Notes: generated by a model not told the origin, from the sequence alone. DNA of 64,000 bases from Symbiodinium kawagutii (GCA_009767595.1 VSDK01002092.1:373510-437509); one strand, 5' to 3'; shown: positions 23,168 through 37,400, counted from the first letter of the stretch. Program-made: numbers and translations.

Positions 23168-23252
23168 AGGCTTGTTGTTGTTGTCGTCTTCGTGGTTGTT
23201 GTTGTTGTTGTCGTCTTTGTTGTTGTTGTTGTTGTTGTTGTTGTCTACGACG
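23168..23252. repeat. GTT trinucleotide microsatellite
   Basis: Interrupted (GTT)n / (GTC)n. Its translation on either strand gives low-complexity Val/Leu/Asn/Gln runs that are not coding. Confidence 0.85.
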
Positions 23253-23647
23253 TCCATTATTGTCACCCCGCGATGCGTTCTTTGGGCTCCGGCCGTGTAC
23301 GCTGTTCCCATGTCCAGCATAGTGATGTTCTGTGGGTCTGACTTCTTTCTTGTCCTCAGAAACCGAGGCCTGACTATGAAATAAGGGATTGAATGTTGAT
23401 TGACTATGGCTGGTCAATCAATGCTAACAAGCTATTACCGGAAGTTTCCGCTAATGATCACTGTGGATGGTGATTGTCCAGTGTACCAAATGATCCATGG
23501 TACAACCTTGTAGCAACCACTGTAACAATCATTCACATCATTCCTAAGCGTCACCGGCCCATCAAGCAGTTTACAAACCCATTATCTAACTGCTTACTAA
23601 TCAGCTTATAAACCAGCTTCTTAACCAGCCTATTAACATCTGCTCAC

Positions 23648-23735
23648 CATCATCAACTCCCAGACCCATCTGAGCTTTCTGCGTCAACCGAGGCGTCTCA
23701 GCATCTGCTGGTTGTGGAATTCCCCGTCGGAAGGA
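23648..23735 (-). CDS. Candidate exon, gene unassigned (perhaps 5' part of the helical-protein gene)
   Basis: A strong pyrimidine-rich acceptor (CTCTCCCTCCGCAG|TCC) and canonical donor (GATGATG|GTGAGC) enclose a fully open frame reading SFRRGIPQPADAETPRLTQ then KAQMGLGVDD. Its out-phase (1) does not fit the exon at 21,481 directly, so another exon would be needed. A start at the internal ATG (MGLGVDD) is another possibility. Confidence 0.45.
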
Positions 23736-23799
23736 CTGCGGAGGGAGAGCTGTTCCAGTGAGGCAAATGACCCGTAGTAACCTGGGTAACGAACCCATG

Positions 23800-25060
23800 G
23801 TAGAGGTGTTCCTATGACAAGGAGGAGGTCAAACTTAGTGCCATGGCGAATAAGCTTGTCAATTATGGTTGGTGAATGCACAATGGATGGTTGATATGTA
23901 CATTTAGATACATTTAGTCTACTGTATAGTTGATTGATGCCAAAGGATGTGGTCTCAGAAAGCCAAACTCAAAGTCCAACGGTCCATCAGCCAGAGTTGA
24001 GTCATGTTGTATCCTGGTTGGCAGACAGGCACAGGTTTCGGACATACACTGTGGCTAGCGACACACAAATGAAGGTTCATTGAAAGAAGTTCATCTGACA
24101 AAAATTCCCTTCGGAAAGCAAACACCAACCCCTGAAGTAGACAATTCCAATGGCAAATCCATCTTACAACCTCCCGCTATCAGTTTGGCACAAAACAAGC
24201 AAATCAAAAAGACTGAATTTGTTCATCGAGAGGCTAAGTCAGGAAATTTAGCCACATAGAACTCTTAACTCTTGACTTACCAACACAAATAACAAGCAAC
24301 ACATTATGCTGCTGAGCCTTGCAAAGGTGACCGGTAATATAATGCACAATGTCTTTGCCCATTCTTACTTCATGCAATCAAACGCAGCATGCCATCATAT
24401 GCGATCACCATGAATCCACTGCTGCTTCTCGCTCCGGCAAAATGCGTCACATTGACTGGATCACTCTCTCATAATCATTTGTTTGATTATAATTATGGAT
24501 AATTATGGTATAATCATAATAATTGATGGTTCCCCCCAGTCACAATATCAATCAATCTCATTGATTGAATGTCTCATAGCCATGGTTAACCCCCAACCCA
24601 CAAATCCGTCAGTGCGTTCGAACACTCAGCGATTTCTTCAGTCCTTCAGCTTCGCTGCTCTGCTGACACCAAACATGGCCAAGCAGAGGGCCATTCCAAG
24701 CCTCCCAAGCCCCCAGCATGGCGTGCTACCGTTGATCGTTTCAGGCGGCATCTGAACCCCATGGCCATCCCAAGGACGTTTCAGGTCATGGGGAAACCAT
24801 CAACGCAGAATTTTTGAAGGCAAAAACTGAGGTCTTCGTTCGGTGTGAATGAATCCTAGGACGTTTCGATACTCCCAGCGGATTCAGCAGCTGTACAGAC
24901 AGCTGCCGGCGCAGGGGGCTGTTGTGCAGCAGGTGTTCAAATTGAAACTCTGCTTAGACTTCCAATGTCTAGGGCAAAGGAGTCTTCCATCTGGCTGACT
25001 TGTATGGTGTGTCGCTGGTCTCAGGCCATCCCAATCCCTTGTTTTACGTCAGACATTCAT
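23800..25060. other. Intergenic or intron sequence, nothing supported
   Basis: Mixed composition. Short open frames on both strands around 24,580-24,960 have no protein character that I can defend. Confidence 0.4.
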
Positions 25061-25395
25061 CACACCAAGGCAGGAGCGGCACGAGCCTCCGATTTTCTGA
25101 CCCGAACAGGGCCAGTTCATGGCGATTTCCACTGCACGCTGCCGGGAAAGCCTCGGGCACAGCGACCATGGTTGGTTGGAAAACATGATGAATGATGATG
25201 AATGTCCTTGGAAACAGTTGGTACCGGTGTTATCGTATGATTTGCTGGCTGCAGCAATCGAAACCCTCCAGTCCACGGGGTGTGTTTGTTTTCCACTATA
25301 GAGATGTCTTTGCAACCTGAGTAGCGTGGCAAACGGCTGCAAAATGAAGCTGATCCAAAAGGATCCAAAAGTAGGTTCATCTCATCAACCATCGC

Positions 25396-25402
25396 CTCCT
25401 CC

Positions 25403-25441
<39 letters not shown>
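25396..25441. repeat. ATC/GAT trinucleotide microsatellite
   Basis: (ATC)n run of about 14 units, producing poly-His or poly-Asp frames that are not genes. Confidence 0.9.
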
Positions 25442-25499
25442 TCATCTGTTGGTTCTGTCATGTTGTTGGTTTACAGGTTCACCATCAGCACTATGCCCA

Positions 25500-27840
25500 A
25501 GCCGCACCTTCACTCCACTCGCTTGAAGATGGGTGGGCTGAAAATGCCTCGGTTTGCTTGGATTGGAGCCGGGTTGTGACCATGGTTTTGGCCCGCTACA
25601 AAGCTTGAGCCAGGAGCAAACCTGCTCCGGCAATTTCTCGGTTCGATGCCAGTTTGAGGGTGCACAATCCATAGTCACTTTTGGGTTCGATGCTAGTTTG
25701 GGGGTGTAACTGGAATAATAAATGAACAGGCATGATGCATGATCGTTCAAAACTCTCTTTTCCTGCTATTTTTGGGACGGAACTCTCTGATAAAAGCGGG
25801 GTAAATTGAATGAAGCTCAAAGTGATCCCCTGACAAACTTACGCTGACTATTCACGGAGTTTGCAGGATTCCAAAGCACCTGTCCCAGTCAAAACTAGCA
25901 AACCAGTCGTTGATCGCATGGGATCCAAATATCTTTGACCATCCCTGCCTGATGGCTCCGAAGAAAACCAGCCAGAGCTTGAGATTGCTAGCACATCACT
26001 GGACGAACTCATGTCGGATATCTCAGCAGGTTCTGGCTCTGCCGGGTTGGGCCATGCCCCAACTTCAACATGTTCGCTGCAACTTGGACTTTTGTCCCTG
26101 GTGCATTCCCCCTGATCATCCAACTCTAAAGCCTGAACCTTAAATCAAAGGCCAGAAATCCTCAAACCCTGCAGGCTGTACCACCAAACAGCGTCTGGTA
26201 CCCTCTTGCTTTGAGCCATAGTGGCCGGTCGTTGGAAAATCGCATCTTTTGGCATCCAAAATCATCACCCCTCCCATATGGTCATGGAACGTTAAGGTTG
26301 GAAGGAACATGCACCCTGGCTGGACAATGGTTTCACCATATAATAAGCCAGTTGCTTATACATTGTCTTGCCTAACCCTTGTGGTTGGTGATATCGACCA
26401 CCCGCTGCTACACCCTACCCTGTCACACAGTCTGGGATGTCCAGCGGCGCGACGAATGCAATATTGGCCAACGACATGGCGAAAGCAAGCAACCTGAAAA
26501 AGAGAGGGGATGAACCGAACCATTCTCAAGCATCAGTGAGCTATGGTTGTTTGTTTCAATTCCTCAATAGCCCTTTTTAATCCATAAGTATTCTGAACTA
26601 TTAGTAATCGTTAATGTAATGTATATAAACAATTCTGAACGTTGACCAGCTCTTGATTGTTAACCACTCCATGAAAACCATTGTGCAGCATGGAAGTCAT
26701 GACATCCCCATATCTTTCCGTGATGGCTGTACTCCAGTACCTGAAAACATGCCTCCTAAGAATAATTGCATGGTCCATAGTCTTGAAGCAAACTTAGCCT
26801 TGAGCGATCTGCGAAACATGCCAAGCGTCTCTTCTGGAAAAACCCTGACAAGTCGAAATCTGACAGAAGCTTCTAAAGCCAAGTTTGCAAAACAAAAACT
26901 GGTGCGGATCAACTTGCACAAGCCCATCATTCCAGTGCGATTGTTGCTGCTCAACCATGCCATGGCTACTTCTAGCCGGCACAGCAGAAGCACGGCCTGC
27001 TTTTTCACGCACCATGCCATGCCATGGCCCAGGGACCCTTGGGTCCGGCTGTCGCCAAGAGGCCGAATTCCCGCGCACCGCTGCGGCTCTGGCTGAGTTT
27101 GCTTCAGAAGGCTGTCTGTTTTGCAGACAAGAAGTGAGTTCAGCTTCAATCCAAACTGGATTAATGCTTGCGGAAAGTCCACATTGGGTCCATATTGATA
27201 TATATATCCCAATGAAACTCACAAAGCCATTTAGCTACAAATCTCAAGTGCAGCAGCTGCATCTTGCGGTTGACATCAGCAGTTCGTTGCCAAGATCGCA
27301 GTAAAACTCTCCAAAAGCTGCCGCCCACAACAGTTTCTGTGTCTACCACCTGATGTAGACCAGCTACTCTCGCTGCATTTACAGCTGTCGATGAATAGGG
27401 GAGTGCACCTCATGTCTCATTTAATCAATTTTGGCACACACCATTTTCCTGGACCACAAGCCATCATGGCAAGCATTCAGGCGACCCTTGAAGCAAATCA
27501 CTTCGCTGAACGAGCGCAGCTGCAGATTGCAAGCCAGAATTCCCCCAAGACTCTCAGCAAATATTGGAAGCAAATTGGAATACTATGTTTGACCATTGAG
27601 TCTATCAATGCACAGCAAAGGTCAACGTCGTTGCCTTGTGTGTTTGATGGTCGATCAATGGTTGATACCTTCAAGAACTAAAGTAAATCTGATAACTTGG
27701 ACAAAATGCAATGGTTGTATATAAATGTTAATATCTTTAGGATTCTTTTTGATATGATATGACTGTAATGGTTCTTGTGGTGTCTTAGATTCCTCATCAA
27801 TTCAACCTGACAAGCAGGTGACCGAAGGATACCAGCCTTG
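25500..27840. other. Non-repetitive spacer with unassigned open frames
   Basis: Less repetitive than the rest. The block 26,650-27,350 is open for 120-170 codons on both strands without a recognisable domain. This may be a decayed element or gene. No call is made. Confidence 0.4.
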
Positions 27841-27965
27841 GATATGTGGATTCTCAAGCCACAGAGGTCCCCCTAAATCATCCAAGAATAAACATTTGAA
27901 CGTTTATAGCAATAAACTAACCATAACTTTGGGGGTACCCCTATGGTTTGAGAGACACCCATATC
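27841..27965. mobile_element. Family B short TIR element, copy B5
   Basis: GATATGTGGATTCTCAAGCC at the left and TTTGAGAGACACCCATATC at the right are inverted ends. The interior is in the opposite orientation to copies B2 and B4 (AATCATCC ... AATAAACTAACCAT). Confidence 0.75.
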
Positions 27966-28188
27966 AGCCTTTGGTGACATAGCTGGCTCATGGCCATTCC
28001 CTTGCCAAACAATCGCCATGCAATGGGAGTTTCCAGCCTTTCAGCGGGTATACCGGTGTTTCCATTGCAGTGAAATCCAAAATGACAGGCAAAAACATCA
28101 AGTGGTTTATCGGGGTTATAACCACTAATAGTGGTTGTATGATAATAGAGAACAGATCATCGCCAACAACAACGGTTTAACATCTCTT

Positions 28189-28300
28189 CTATGGTGGTTT
28201 CTCAAGCCAGTTTGGGGACCCCTAAAGCTATGCTTGGACTACTACAAATGCTTAATATTAGATGATTTGGGGTCCCCCTGTGCCTTGAGAAACACCCAAA
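28189..28300. mobile_element. Family B short TIR element, copy B6
   Basis: CTATGGTGGTTTCTCAAGCC at the left and TGCCTTGAGAAACACCCAAA at the right. The interior has GATGATTTGGGGTCCCCC. Confidence 0.8.
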
Positions 28301-28319
28301 TAAATGTTGTTCTCACTGA

Positions 28320-29230
28320 CGGTTTCCAAACAAACTGCTACGCTACATCGTTGCCATACTAACGTACATCTGGTGTGGCTTGCAAACAAGTCAGCAGTGC
28401 TGAACATGCAACTATGCCATCCCATTGCAATGGTTACTTGATGGTGAACAATCCACATGTAAATGATGATCATCACCGCGAATAAACCAGGTGGTATGGC
28501 CATCCATAATAGGTGAATAAATCAACAACATAATTCTTGAATGATATTTTTCCATATTGATGATAAGTCGGAAGTGTGACTGCTGGTATCATCAACCTTC
28601 ATTGTTTGCTGGCCATTAATTAGCTGGAGTGCATATCGCTTTTATGTTAATGCAAAACTATACAATCGTACAATGCTTCTTGGTCGCCAATGTATTTAAG
28701 ACCTTTGTTTCAATCACAAAATCTATCTTTTCACGACACTGCTTAAGCACGTCAAACAGCTAGGTTGGTGCAAGTTTGCTGAAGATATTGATGCCCAAGG
28801 CAGGGCCACATCTGTGTGGCGCCCCAACCAAGACCGATCCATCTGAGTGTTTCCGTGTCCAAAAAGAATATTCATAACTTTGGGAAGGTGAGGGAAGTAC
28901 CACCAGTTACATGTATACCTGAGGCATCCTTCGGTTCAAGTTGTGTTCTTTGCGCTGAGCCAAAGATGAGCCAGAACCATGATTCAGAGTTTGTTGACCA
29001 TTGCAGTTTCGCAAATGAAACCATTGGATACTACTGTATTTAAGTTTAGTTGACGTTGACAATGATGATGTCGACCATTCACCGTTTTACAAACCCACTG
29101 CCATGTCTGTCAACATCATGGGGCCCCAAGCGAGCCGTGGAGCCATTTTATGGGGATTCCGTGCCGATCTAAAACTGCATGGAAGACTCGGACAGCAACA
29201 CGGACGGACCGTTCATGGATGGCTATCATT
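28320..29230. other. Spacer, nothing supported
   Basis: Mixed, mostly AT-rich DNA. I see no exon, element or tandem repeat here that I can support. Confidence 0.5.
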
Positions 29231-29235
29231 GGTCG

Positions 29236-29335
29236 ATATGGCTATGGGTCAATATTAATCAACCAATAATGGTGGTTCATAACCAACAATGAATGATAGG
29301 GTAACCAGGGGTACAGGGTTTTAACCCACTGCCAG
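29236..29335. mobile_element. Family A short TIR element, copy A4 (reverse orientation)
   Basis: Begins ATATGGCTATGGGTCAATAT and ends GGTTTTAACCCACTGCCA. It carries the reverse complement of the family word (ACCAGGGGTACAGGG). Confidence 0.75.
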
Positions 29336-30187
29336 TTGTGGCTTAAAGCTTTAAGCAAGCAACAAATGGATACTAGTGATCACGTCCCCACAGTTGGACT
29401 AGCTTGGTTTTTACTGTGTTCGCCAGGGGTACACGGTTGCGGCCCACAGCATCGCACAATCCTGTTGATGTTTAACAACCAATACTCTCACCAATACTCT
29501 CACCAATGCTCTCTCTTGGACAGCAGCTCGCTTCATTTTAAACTGACGGCGACCACCAATTCAGCATCAATATAAAAGTAATCATAAGTCGATGACCACG
29601 AATATTACTTGATGATTGTGGAAAAGGCCATCCAGTCGTTTTGCCCGCAGCACCACTGGTTTTAGGTAGCAATGGGGGTACCACATTTTTTAGGGAGAAA
29701 CTCACATGTATCAAGGGCCCTATGTGCACCCTTCAAAGATGACTGTATCAAGGGTAGTCGAAGTGTCTCATATCATGCAACTTACATCAATTCGCTGACG
29801 GGTCCGGCTTGGAAATTTGGTTGTGAGGGTAATCACTGATGATCTGGGAATAGCCATGATCACAAACCCTAAACCGATGAGTTTGAGTTGGCATATTTGC
29901 CCACTATTGTTGATCGGTGATCATTATTAAGCTGACCAACAAGGGCAATTAATCACCAGATATATATTGGCCATGAACCCTTTGGGTTATCATTGGCTCA
30001 CCATAGACTACCATTAATATCCATGTATGATCATCAACCCCAATGGGTTTCAATTGGCTGATCAGAAACAACCATTCAAAATGACCAACCATGACCATTA
30101 GTAGTTTATGATCAGCCAATGCTAACCATTACAGTAATTAACTAATCCATATCCCATTGGCTAACCACGACCTGCCTTCAACGTCCT

Positions 30188-30297
30188 TTGTCCCAAATCC
30201 TTGTCGTCCAAGTCTTCCACCCGCAGCGCAACAGAAAATCCAACCTCCAAGCTGTGCCCCGTCACGCCGCAGCTGGCGGAGTCGGACTCTCCAAGGC
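30188..30297 (-). CDS. Candidate exon, gene unassigned
   Basis: On the minus strand the frame reads GLGESDSASCGVTGHS then LEVGFSVALRVEDLDDKDLG, ending QRTLK at a GC donor (TTGAAG|GCAGG). Acceptor CTCGAG|GCC is assumed. The alternating strand-like and acidic pattern looks like real protein. It may be an early exon of the helical-protein gene. The plus strand is also open here (ENPTSKLCPVTPQLAESDSP), so the strand is not certain. Confidence 0.45.
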
Positions 30298-31341
30298 CTC
30301 GAGATCAGCGGCAGATGGACCCTGGAATGACTAGACGCACCTCACCTTCAATGCTGCGAAAACAGAGGTGGACGTCGCAGCACGGCAACCATCCCAAGAC
30401 CATTGAGGAGTTGTCACCGGCTGAGTTCCTTCAGCAGAACTCGGGGGGTCCAACCATGGTTGGCATCCAACCACTGTTGTTGATTCGAGGATACCCTCTG
30501 GTAATCGAACAGTTCGCAACGAACAATCCACCAAATAATGTTGGTTTTCCAGCCAGCGAAGCGTGAGATCACCGGATATAGCCTGACTGCACATCCAACC
30601 AGCTCAGTTCAGGTTTTCTTTCTCAGGAGGAAATCAGTTGTTATATCTTATCATTACCATTAACCTATGAATTGTTAGTTCTCATACTTTTAGTTAATCA
30701 CTATTCTTAGTCATTGTACCCTGGTTTTAGCACTATAAAACCTATTCTATTCTAACCCATTACGTATCATAGTCATCATACTGGTTCCACCCATCACCAG
30801 CTCAGCTGCAACGAGCTCAGGTCTTTTTTTCAGAAGGCCAAGACATCACAAAGGACGCCGAAATCAAAGCGTTCAGGTCTCGCCTGTACAGGGCAGAAAG
30901 CAGTATCTGTGCTGGTGGCTTTGGTGAATATTTGTGTTATAGAAATCGATGTGTTACAGAAATCTGGCATAGATCGAAAATCCATGTGTCATAGAAATAG
31001 AGATCATCATCAATAGAAATCATTACAAATCAATGTGTAAATATGAATGAAGTTGAAGAATATAAATGAATAGAAATCAATGCGTTACAGGAATAGAAAT
31101 AAGTATAGATAGAAATCAATAAATCAATATGAATCAATGTGTTGGAAAAGGTGTGAATGTATACAAATGAAAATAAGTACAGAAATTGTAATAGATAGTC
31201 TAATTACATGTATGCATGCAATTTGTGGGCAGAGCACTCGCTACAGGCAGTGCTTCAGGATTGAGGGTGAGAGGAGCACCGTGTTCCGGGTTAGGGCTTG
31301 CGCATTGTGTCCGCTCACGAATCTTTGAGCGGCTACGATTC

Positions 31342-31431
31342 TCATTCTCCGAGGTGCAAGAAGCGATCAAACTTGTGCGTGCCATCCAAAAGCACCATAT
31401 CCCGGCACCCAGATGCACATCCGGCGGGTGT
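31342..31431 (-). CDS. TRAPPC13: TRAPPC13-like, terminal exon
   Basis: Acceptor CTTAAG|ACACC. It encodes [20 protein letters not shown] then FDRFLHLGE and TGA at 31,342-31,344. The DGTHKFD stretch sits where TRAPPC13 has its last conserved Thr-Tyr-x-Tyr/Phe-Asp segment. The acceptor is not strong; the stop is well supported by the match. Confidence 0.6.
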   Translation of the reverse strand, partial: TPAGCASGCRDMVLLDGTHKFDRFLHLGE

Positions 31432-34400
31432 CTTAAGCGTTTGCCCGTGCCTTCCAAGTTGACTTTGTAAGCCTTAAGATCCAAACTTTGCCGAGCCAAC
31501 TTCAGATACTTTTGCGGAATTTTCAGCAACCCAATGGCTTAAGAGGAACCTGTAGCTGGCTTAAGGGTTCCCATGGCTGCCCCGCGACCCCACAGGGAGC
31601 TGCTGAGCCGGGCACCTTGTCACCTGCTGTGATGGACACGCCCTGCAGGCTATGGAGCCCTGGCACTGTGACCACCAGCTCAATGGGAAGGCGCTGCCTG
31701 CAGCGAGGGGCCGCTGATCTGTCCATGGCTGGGGGTGATACTGCTGATGTTGATGATGGTTAAGGATGGTTAATATTGGTCAATTTTTTCATGATGATGG
31801 AAGATGATGGAAGATGATAGGGGCCACTGAACGTCAATGATGATTATAGAGTGATTAGTGGTGGTTGATCATGGATGGTTGATCATGGATGGTCGATCAT
31901 GGATGGTCGATCATGGATGGTCGATGATAGGGGATACTGCTGGATACTGATCATCAACTGGCGGTTTCTCTACAACGACAATCTTGGCGGCATGTCTCAC
32001 ACTTTTGAGGAACAGAAAAGCGCAACACTAACAGAGAATGCGATCTTTTGTTGATTGATTTTTTCCTAACACAGCAACGGAATGCAGTGTAAAGTGTTTC
32101 TCAAAAATAGGGGACCCAAAAATGGTTGGTTGATCAAAACCCATAATTGGCTAATAGAGGATGAATTGGGGGTATCATACCCCCATTTTGAGAAACCACC
32201 ATATAGTCAACATGGGCAACCGAAAATACTCGGAGCTAACCTACCGCTCAACATAGCCGTTTCTAAATCTGGCCAGCTGCTGGTTTGTCAATTATAGAAC
32301 CATTGTTGGTTCTCCATTGTTAATATCCATGAACCATCATACCAATTGGTACCAAGAAAATGATTTCGTTGCTGCTAAGAAAGAGAATATCAATGCATAC
32401 ATCATTAGCCAATCACCATTGACCATGAGTAGGGTTTTATCCACAAATAATAACCACCATCAACTGCTTACACATCATCCAACTCGACACTATGATCAAC
32501 TTCCATCTACAATTCTTAGGCATCATACTTAACCTCTGTTGTTCAGCATGAACCCTTGCTATTAAGTACAAACCATCTATCAGAATCCATCAACACTTGT
32601 GTTGCTGAACATTCACCATCAAGATCCACAAACCACTCAATTAGAAAACATGAAGATCCGAAAAAAACCCTACAGATCCACCAACCCCTTGATAAACATC
32701 TCATAACATCTCCATCCACAACCGTTGGCCAAGCGCCATCCACGGTACCCAGCACCGGTGGCCCCAGCGCTGGCCCCAGCCGCGTCGACCACGACCCACG
32801 CCTTTGGTTCGGCTCCAGATGCAGCACGTGTTGGCACGGCCCTTGGAGCTTCACCGCTCCCATGAGGCGAAGGTCAAAGGCCACCTGGCGCAACGGTGCT
32901 GCTGGGGGCTGGGGCTCGCTGCTCAGCGAGCTCAACGTGGTGGTGCCTTGGGGAGGTGTCGCCAGTGAAAGCCCCAAAAAATGGCTGGGTGCCTAGTTTG
33001 AGGCTTGTAACCTCTAAGAATGCTTAAAAATAGGGGAGAATCACCAGCAGTCCCCCAAAAATGGTTGGTTTTGATACTAGAAATGGCTCAGATTGGATGA
33101 TTTGGGGGTACCCTTTATGGCTTGAGAGACGACCAGGTGAGTCGTGTAAAGGGCTGGTTCCCCATATCTCCAGCCATAAGAAACACTGTTGCTCCGCCAA
33201 GTAAGCTCCATGTTTTGTTTCCTTGATGAGCACGAGCATGACTAATTGAGCAAGCATGACTCATTGAGTAACCAAGAATTACTGTACAATCTCATCATAT
33301 GGGCTTATAATTGTGATTCCATAACAAATCCTAATGGCCCCTGATCTAGCAATTGCTCCCTTGGATTCGCTCCCATGATTAAAACATCATAGTATGATAT
33401 CAAATATTCAGTAATGCACCAACCAACCAACCAACCAACCAACCAACCAACGAACCAACCAACCAACCAACCAACCTGTAGGTTGGTATATATCCCTACT
33501 AGTGTTGCTTATTAAGGCTTCTCAACCAATCAACCAACCAGTCGACCAGGCAACGAATCAACTCACCACCTGACCTTGGCCACCCGGGCCTTGGGGTGCT
33601 GCGGCCGCTGGGTCCGGTTGGTCACCTGCAAGGTGCGAAAAGGTTGGGACCGATCCAGGACCCACCAACCCAAGATAGCAACAGCGGAAACCAATAAAGC
33701 TCCGTATTGATTAACAATGGATTCTAATGGGTTATTAATGATTAACAATGGTTATCAATGATTAACAATGGGTGTGGATTATAAATGATTAACCTTATGG
33801 CTGTTTAATAATGTTATGGATCTTTTATTTATTATTGATGGGTTATTAATCATTAACAATGGGTTCTAATGGGCTTGATTAACATTAATGAGTATGGTTT
33901 GGTTAACCAATGGATTGATTATCAATATTAATCACCAATGGATTGACAATGGTTATCAATGATTAACAATGGGTATGGATTAACAGATCCACTGGTTATT
34001 AACGATCTAATGATTAATAATGGTTATCAACAATGATTAACAGATCCAACGGGTATGGATTTGCCAAGGGTTATTGATGATTAACATTAATATCAATGGC
34101 AACAACAGATTATTGCTGTTTAATCGCGTTGTGGATCCTTTATAAACCATCATCTAACTATTTGCCAATCAATATGGATCTCCATTATTGCTGGTGAATG
34201 ATTGGTAAAAGTGAGATTATATAACTTAGATCTTTATTAAACTATTGCTGATTAATAGTTGGTTATTGTTGGATTGACACGGGTCTTTATTGTACAAACA
34301 GAACGAGTGATAACAATTTGTGGTATAAAGAATGGTGGTCGGCTATTACCGCTATGAATTCATCGCTATGAATTTATCGTTTTACTAAAATTGTTCGCCT

Positions 34401-37400
34401 CAACCCGGACGTCCGCCCACACCCATAAAGCGGCACTGCAATGGAGGATGTTGTGCGAAGTCAAGATGGCTTAGAGAAGTTGCAAAACCACTGGCAATAC
34501 GCAGTGATTTGTGGTTTAGGACTTTAGGGTTTACGGTTGAAGGTTTTAGGGTTTATGGTTTAGGGTTTAGGGTTTTAGGGTTTTAGGGTTTAGGGTTTTA
34601 GGGTTTATGGTTTAGGTTTATTAACTTAGAAACTCAAAAACAACGGCCCTGCGCAGGAATTTTAACGTAGGGAAATGCTCCAAGTCAAGCGCGGGCAAAC
34701 GTCAGGGTTCCCGCGAAATTGTTTATCATTCATTTATAAATAGTTATGGGGTCAAAACCAAGCGGTCGTAAGCGGCCAAGAAAGGGGTCATCTAGGCATG
34801 TTCACCATGGAGTACTGGGACCCACAGCCAAATGACAACCAAACCTGATGACAATAGTCGCAAAAACCTAAGCAAATCATCATGATCATAATCACCACAG
34901 GTAATGATGATAAACCAGTGATAATGAGAAGTAAAAGCATTTAAAACAAAACAATTACCAAGAAACGACAACTAATCATGATAGTCACCAGTACAGAATT
35001 AAGCAAAAACAGTCATGATAATCACTAGCCAATAACAAATAAGTGCAATGCAACAATAGCCAACAATCAGCAAAAACGAGCACATAAAAGGAACGAAGAG
35101 AATCAACCAGTGATCATCAAAGAGTAACCGAGAACAAAAAGCAATCAACAAAACCAATTCAACGGTTCGGGAGATCCAAAAACCATCGAAGTTATACATC
35201 AGGTATTCCACTTCATGGTGCCATGGTCCAAATTCATTGGTGCCAAAGGAAGAAAACAAAAAAACTCAGCAGGANNNNNNNNNNNNNNNNNNNNNNNNNN
35301 NNNNNNNNNNNNNNNNNNNNNNNNNNNNNNNNNNNNNNNNNNNNNNNNNNNNNNNNNNNNNNNNNNNNNNNNNNNNNNNNAAGGATATCAAGTGAATCAC
35401 CACGAACCTGGCAGCAACGAGCTCCAGGAAGGTGGTCACCAGTGCTCCAGGTGCCCTCCCCAACCTCCAGGCGCCCCATGGCCTGCAGCTCCAGAGTGAA
35501 AGGCAGCTCCACCTTCACCTGGGATGGGCAGCCCAGCACTTGCAGGTCCAGGTCATCGGTGAAGACCTCCGCCGAGTCGTGGTTCCGAGCCCTGGAAGTT
35601 CTATCGTCAGCAGCTCTACCCTCTGGTGTTCACTAACCTGGCAATGGAAAATCCAACATTTATTGCTGTTTTCCCTGGGGTTCACTAGAAAATATGGTCC
35701 AAATCCACTGCCAGGTTAGTTTGCCGGAGTGTAACCCTTGAAGTGCCAAAAATTGGACTCACTTCCAGGGATTGGACTCACAGCTGGCAGAGCGAAGGAT
35801 TTATGATTGAACTCTTCTTCAGGATCGTTGTCGTGATCATCCCGTTTTGCAAGTAAATCAGTATTATACACGTGTTACAACGATATGTGTATATAAATAT
35901 TTATATCATGATAAGATATATGACCACTTTATCCAAAAATGGATATGGTTTGGATTCTACTAATATACAAAGTAATATATCATGACAAATAGTGCCAGTG
36001 CGTAAATGTCAGCACCAAGCAGAAAAGGAAATAGGCATTGCTAATCATAATTCTTCAAGTGGCTTGATACTGCTATAGAGATTCTCGATTAATTAGATGA
36101 ACCATATAATCATGAATGAACATAATCAATCAATTATGTATTGACAGTTCATTCTGAACACGAATCTAAATGCTCTGAAATCAAACAATACGAACACTCC
36201 ACTTCCAATCATTGGTCATAAAAATAGATGTAATATGTTAAACATAGTTGAGAACGCATCAACTTACAAACATCTGGCTGTGGGTCAAGACCTCGAACCC
36301 CTGGTAAACATTCCTCAAATGACCAAACTACCCTTTGTTGGGATGTAATCTGTGGGTTAGTGAATATTGATAGCCATACATAGCTGGTATATCCCCTAGT
36401 CTTGATGGTCATCAGCCCCAGCAGTATCAACCATTAACCCCAACCATTGGTTGGTTGGTTGGTTGGTTGGTTGGTTGGTTGAATCAGCTCTTGACCCAGC
36501 TCGCCACATCCTTCAGCTGTGCCATTGAACCCTCCGCCGCTTCCGCTTTAAGCTCCCTGGCGGCTGAACCGGCAGTGCCCTTCGTCTGCGTCACCTCTGA
36601 GTTCAAGGCGGTGGCTCAGCCGTTGTTGCACCAAGATGTAGACAAAGAGCATGAACCAATTGGTACGAACCAGTACTAACCAGTACGAACCAGTATTAGC
36701 CACCACCAATCGGTATTAGCCAGTCTTAACCCATATTAACCAGTATTAACCAGTACTACTAACTGGTTTGATCAGGATTAAGCAGTATTAATCAGCATAC
36801 AGCAATATCTGTTAACCATGATCAGAAAATGTTAACCACTCGTGACCACTACTGACCATTGTTCACTCTTATCACGATAATTCATCATTGTGCAGTGATG
36901 ATTGTTCTTGTACATATATTTCAGAAGTGGTTGGTGGGTGATAGCAACGCCCGTGTTACCATTGTTAAACACTCTTGGTCCTGCTTATCAAGCGTTAATG
37001 GTTTCTCAACCACAAACCATTATCAGAAATGATTCATTATTGAGCATGATTCTCAAACTCTCAACCATCATCTGAGCAATCATTGCCCATCAGTCAACCA
37101 TAAAACATTGGCAAAGCATGCGTCTGTCTTTGATTCACTATATATCATAATATACAGACCAAGCTCTTGTCAAGCGCTATAGACATCTAGTTCTACTGTC
37201 AAACCATTATTATTCACCATGATCACCACGCATACTATATAACCTTACTAACCGTCAACCATTATTATTGAACCTTATCATCAACTCCCCTTATTACATT
37301 CAGCAAGCAATTATTAACCATGATTCATCGCCCTAATCATGAACCCCTTCTGACATTCTCAATAACCATTCTTCTTAACCAATCAATAACCAACATCATT

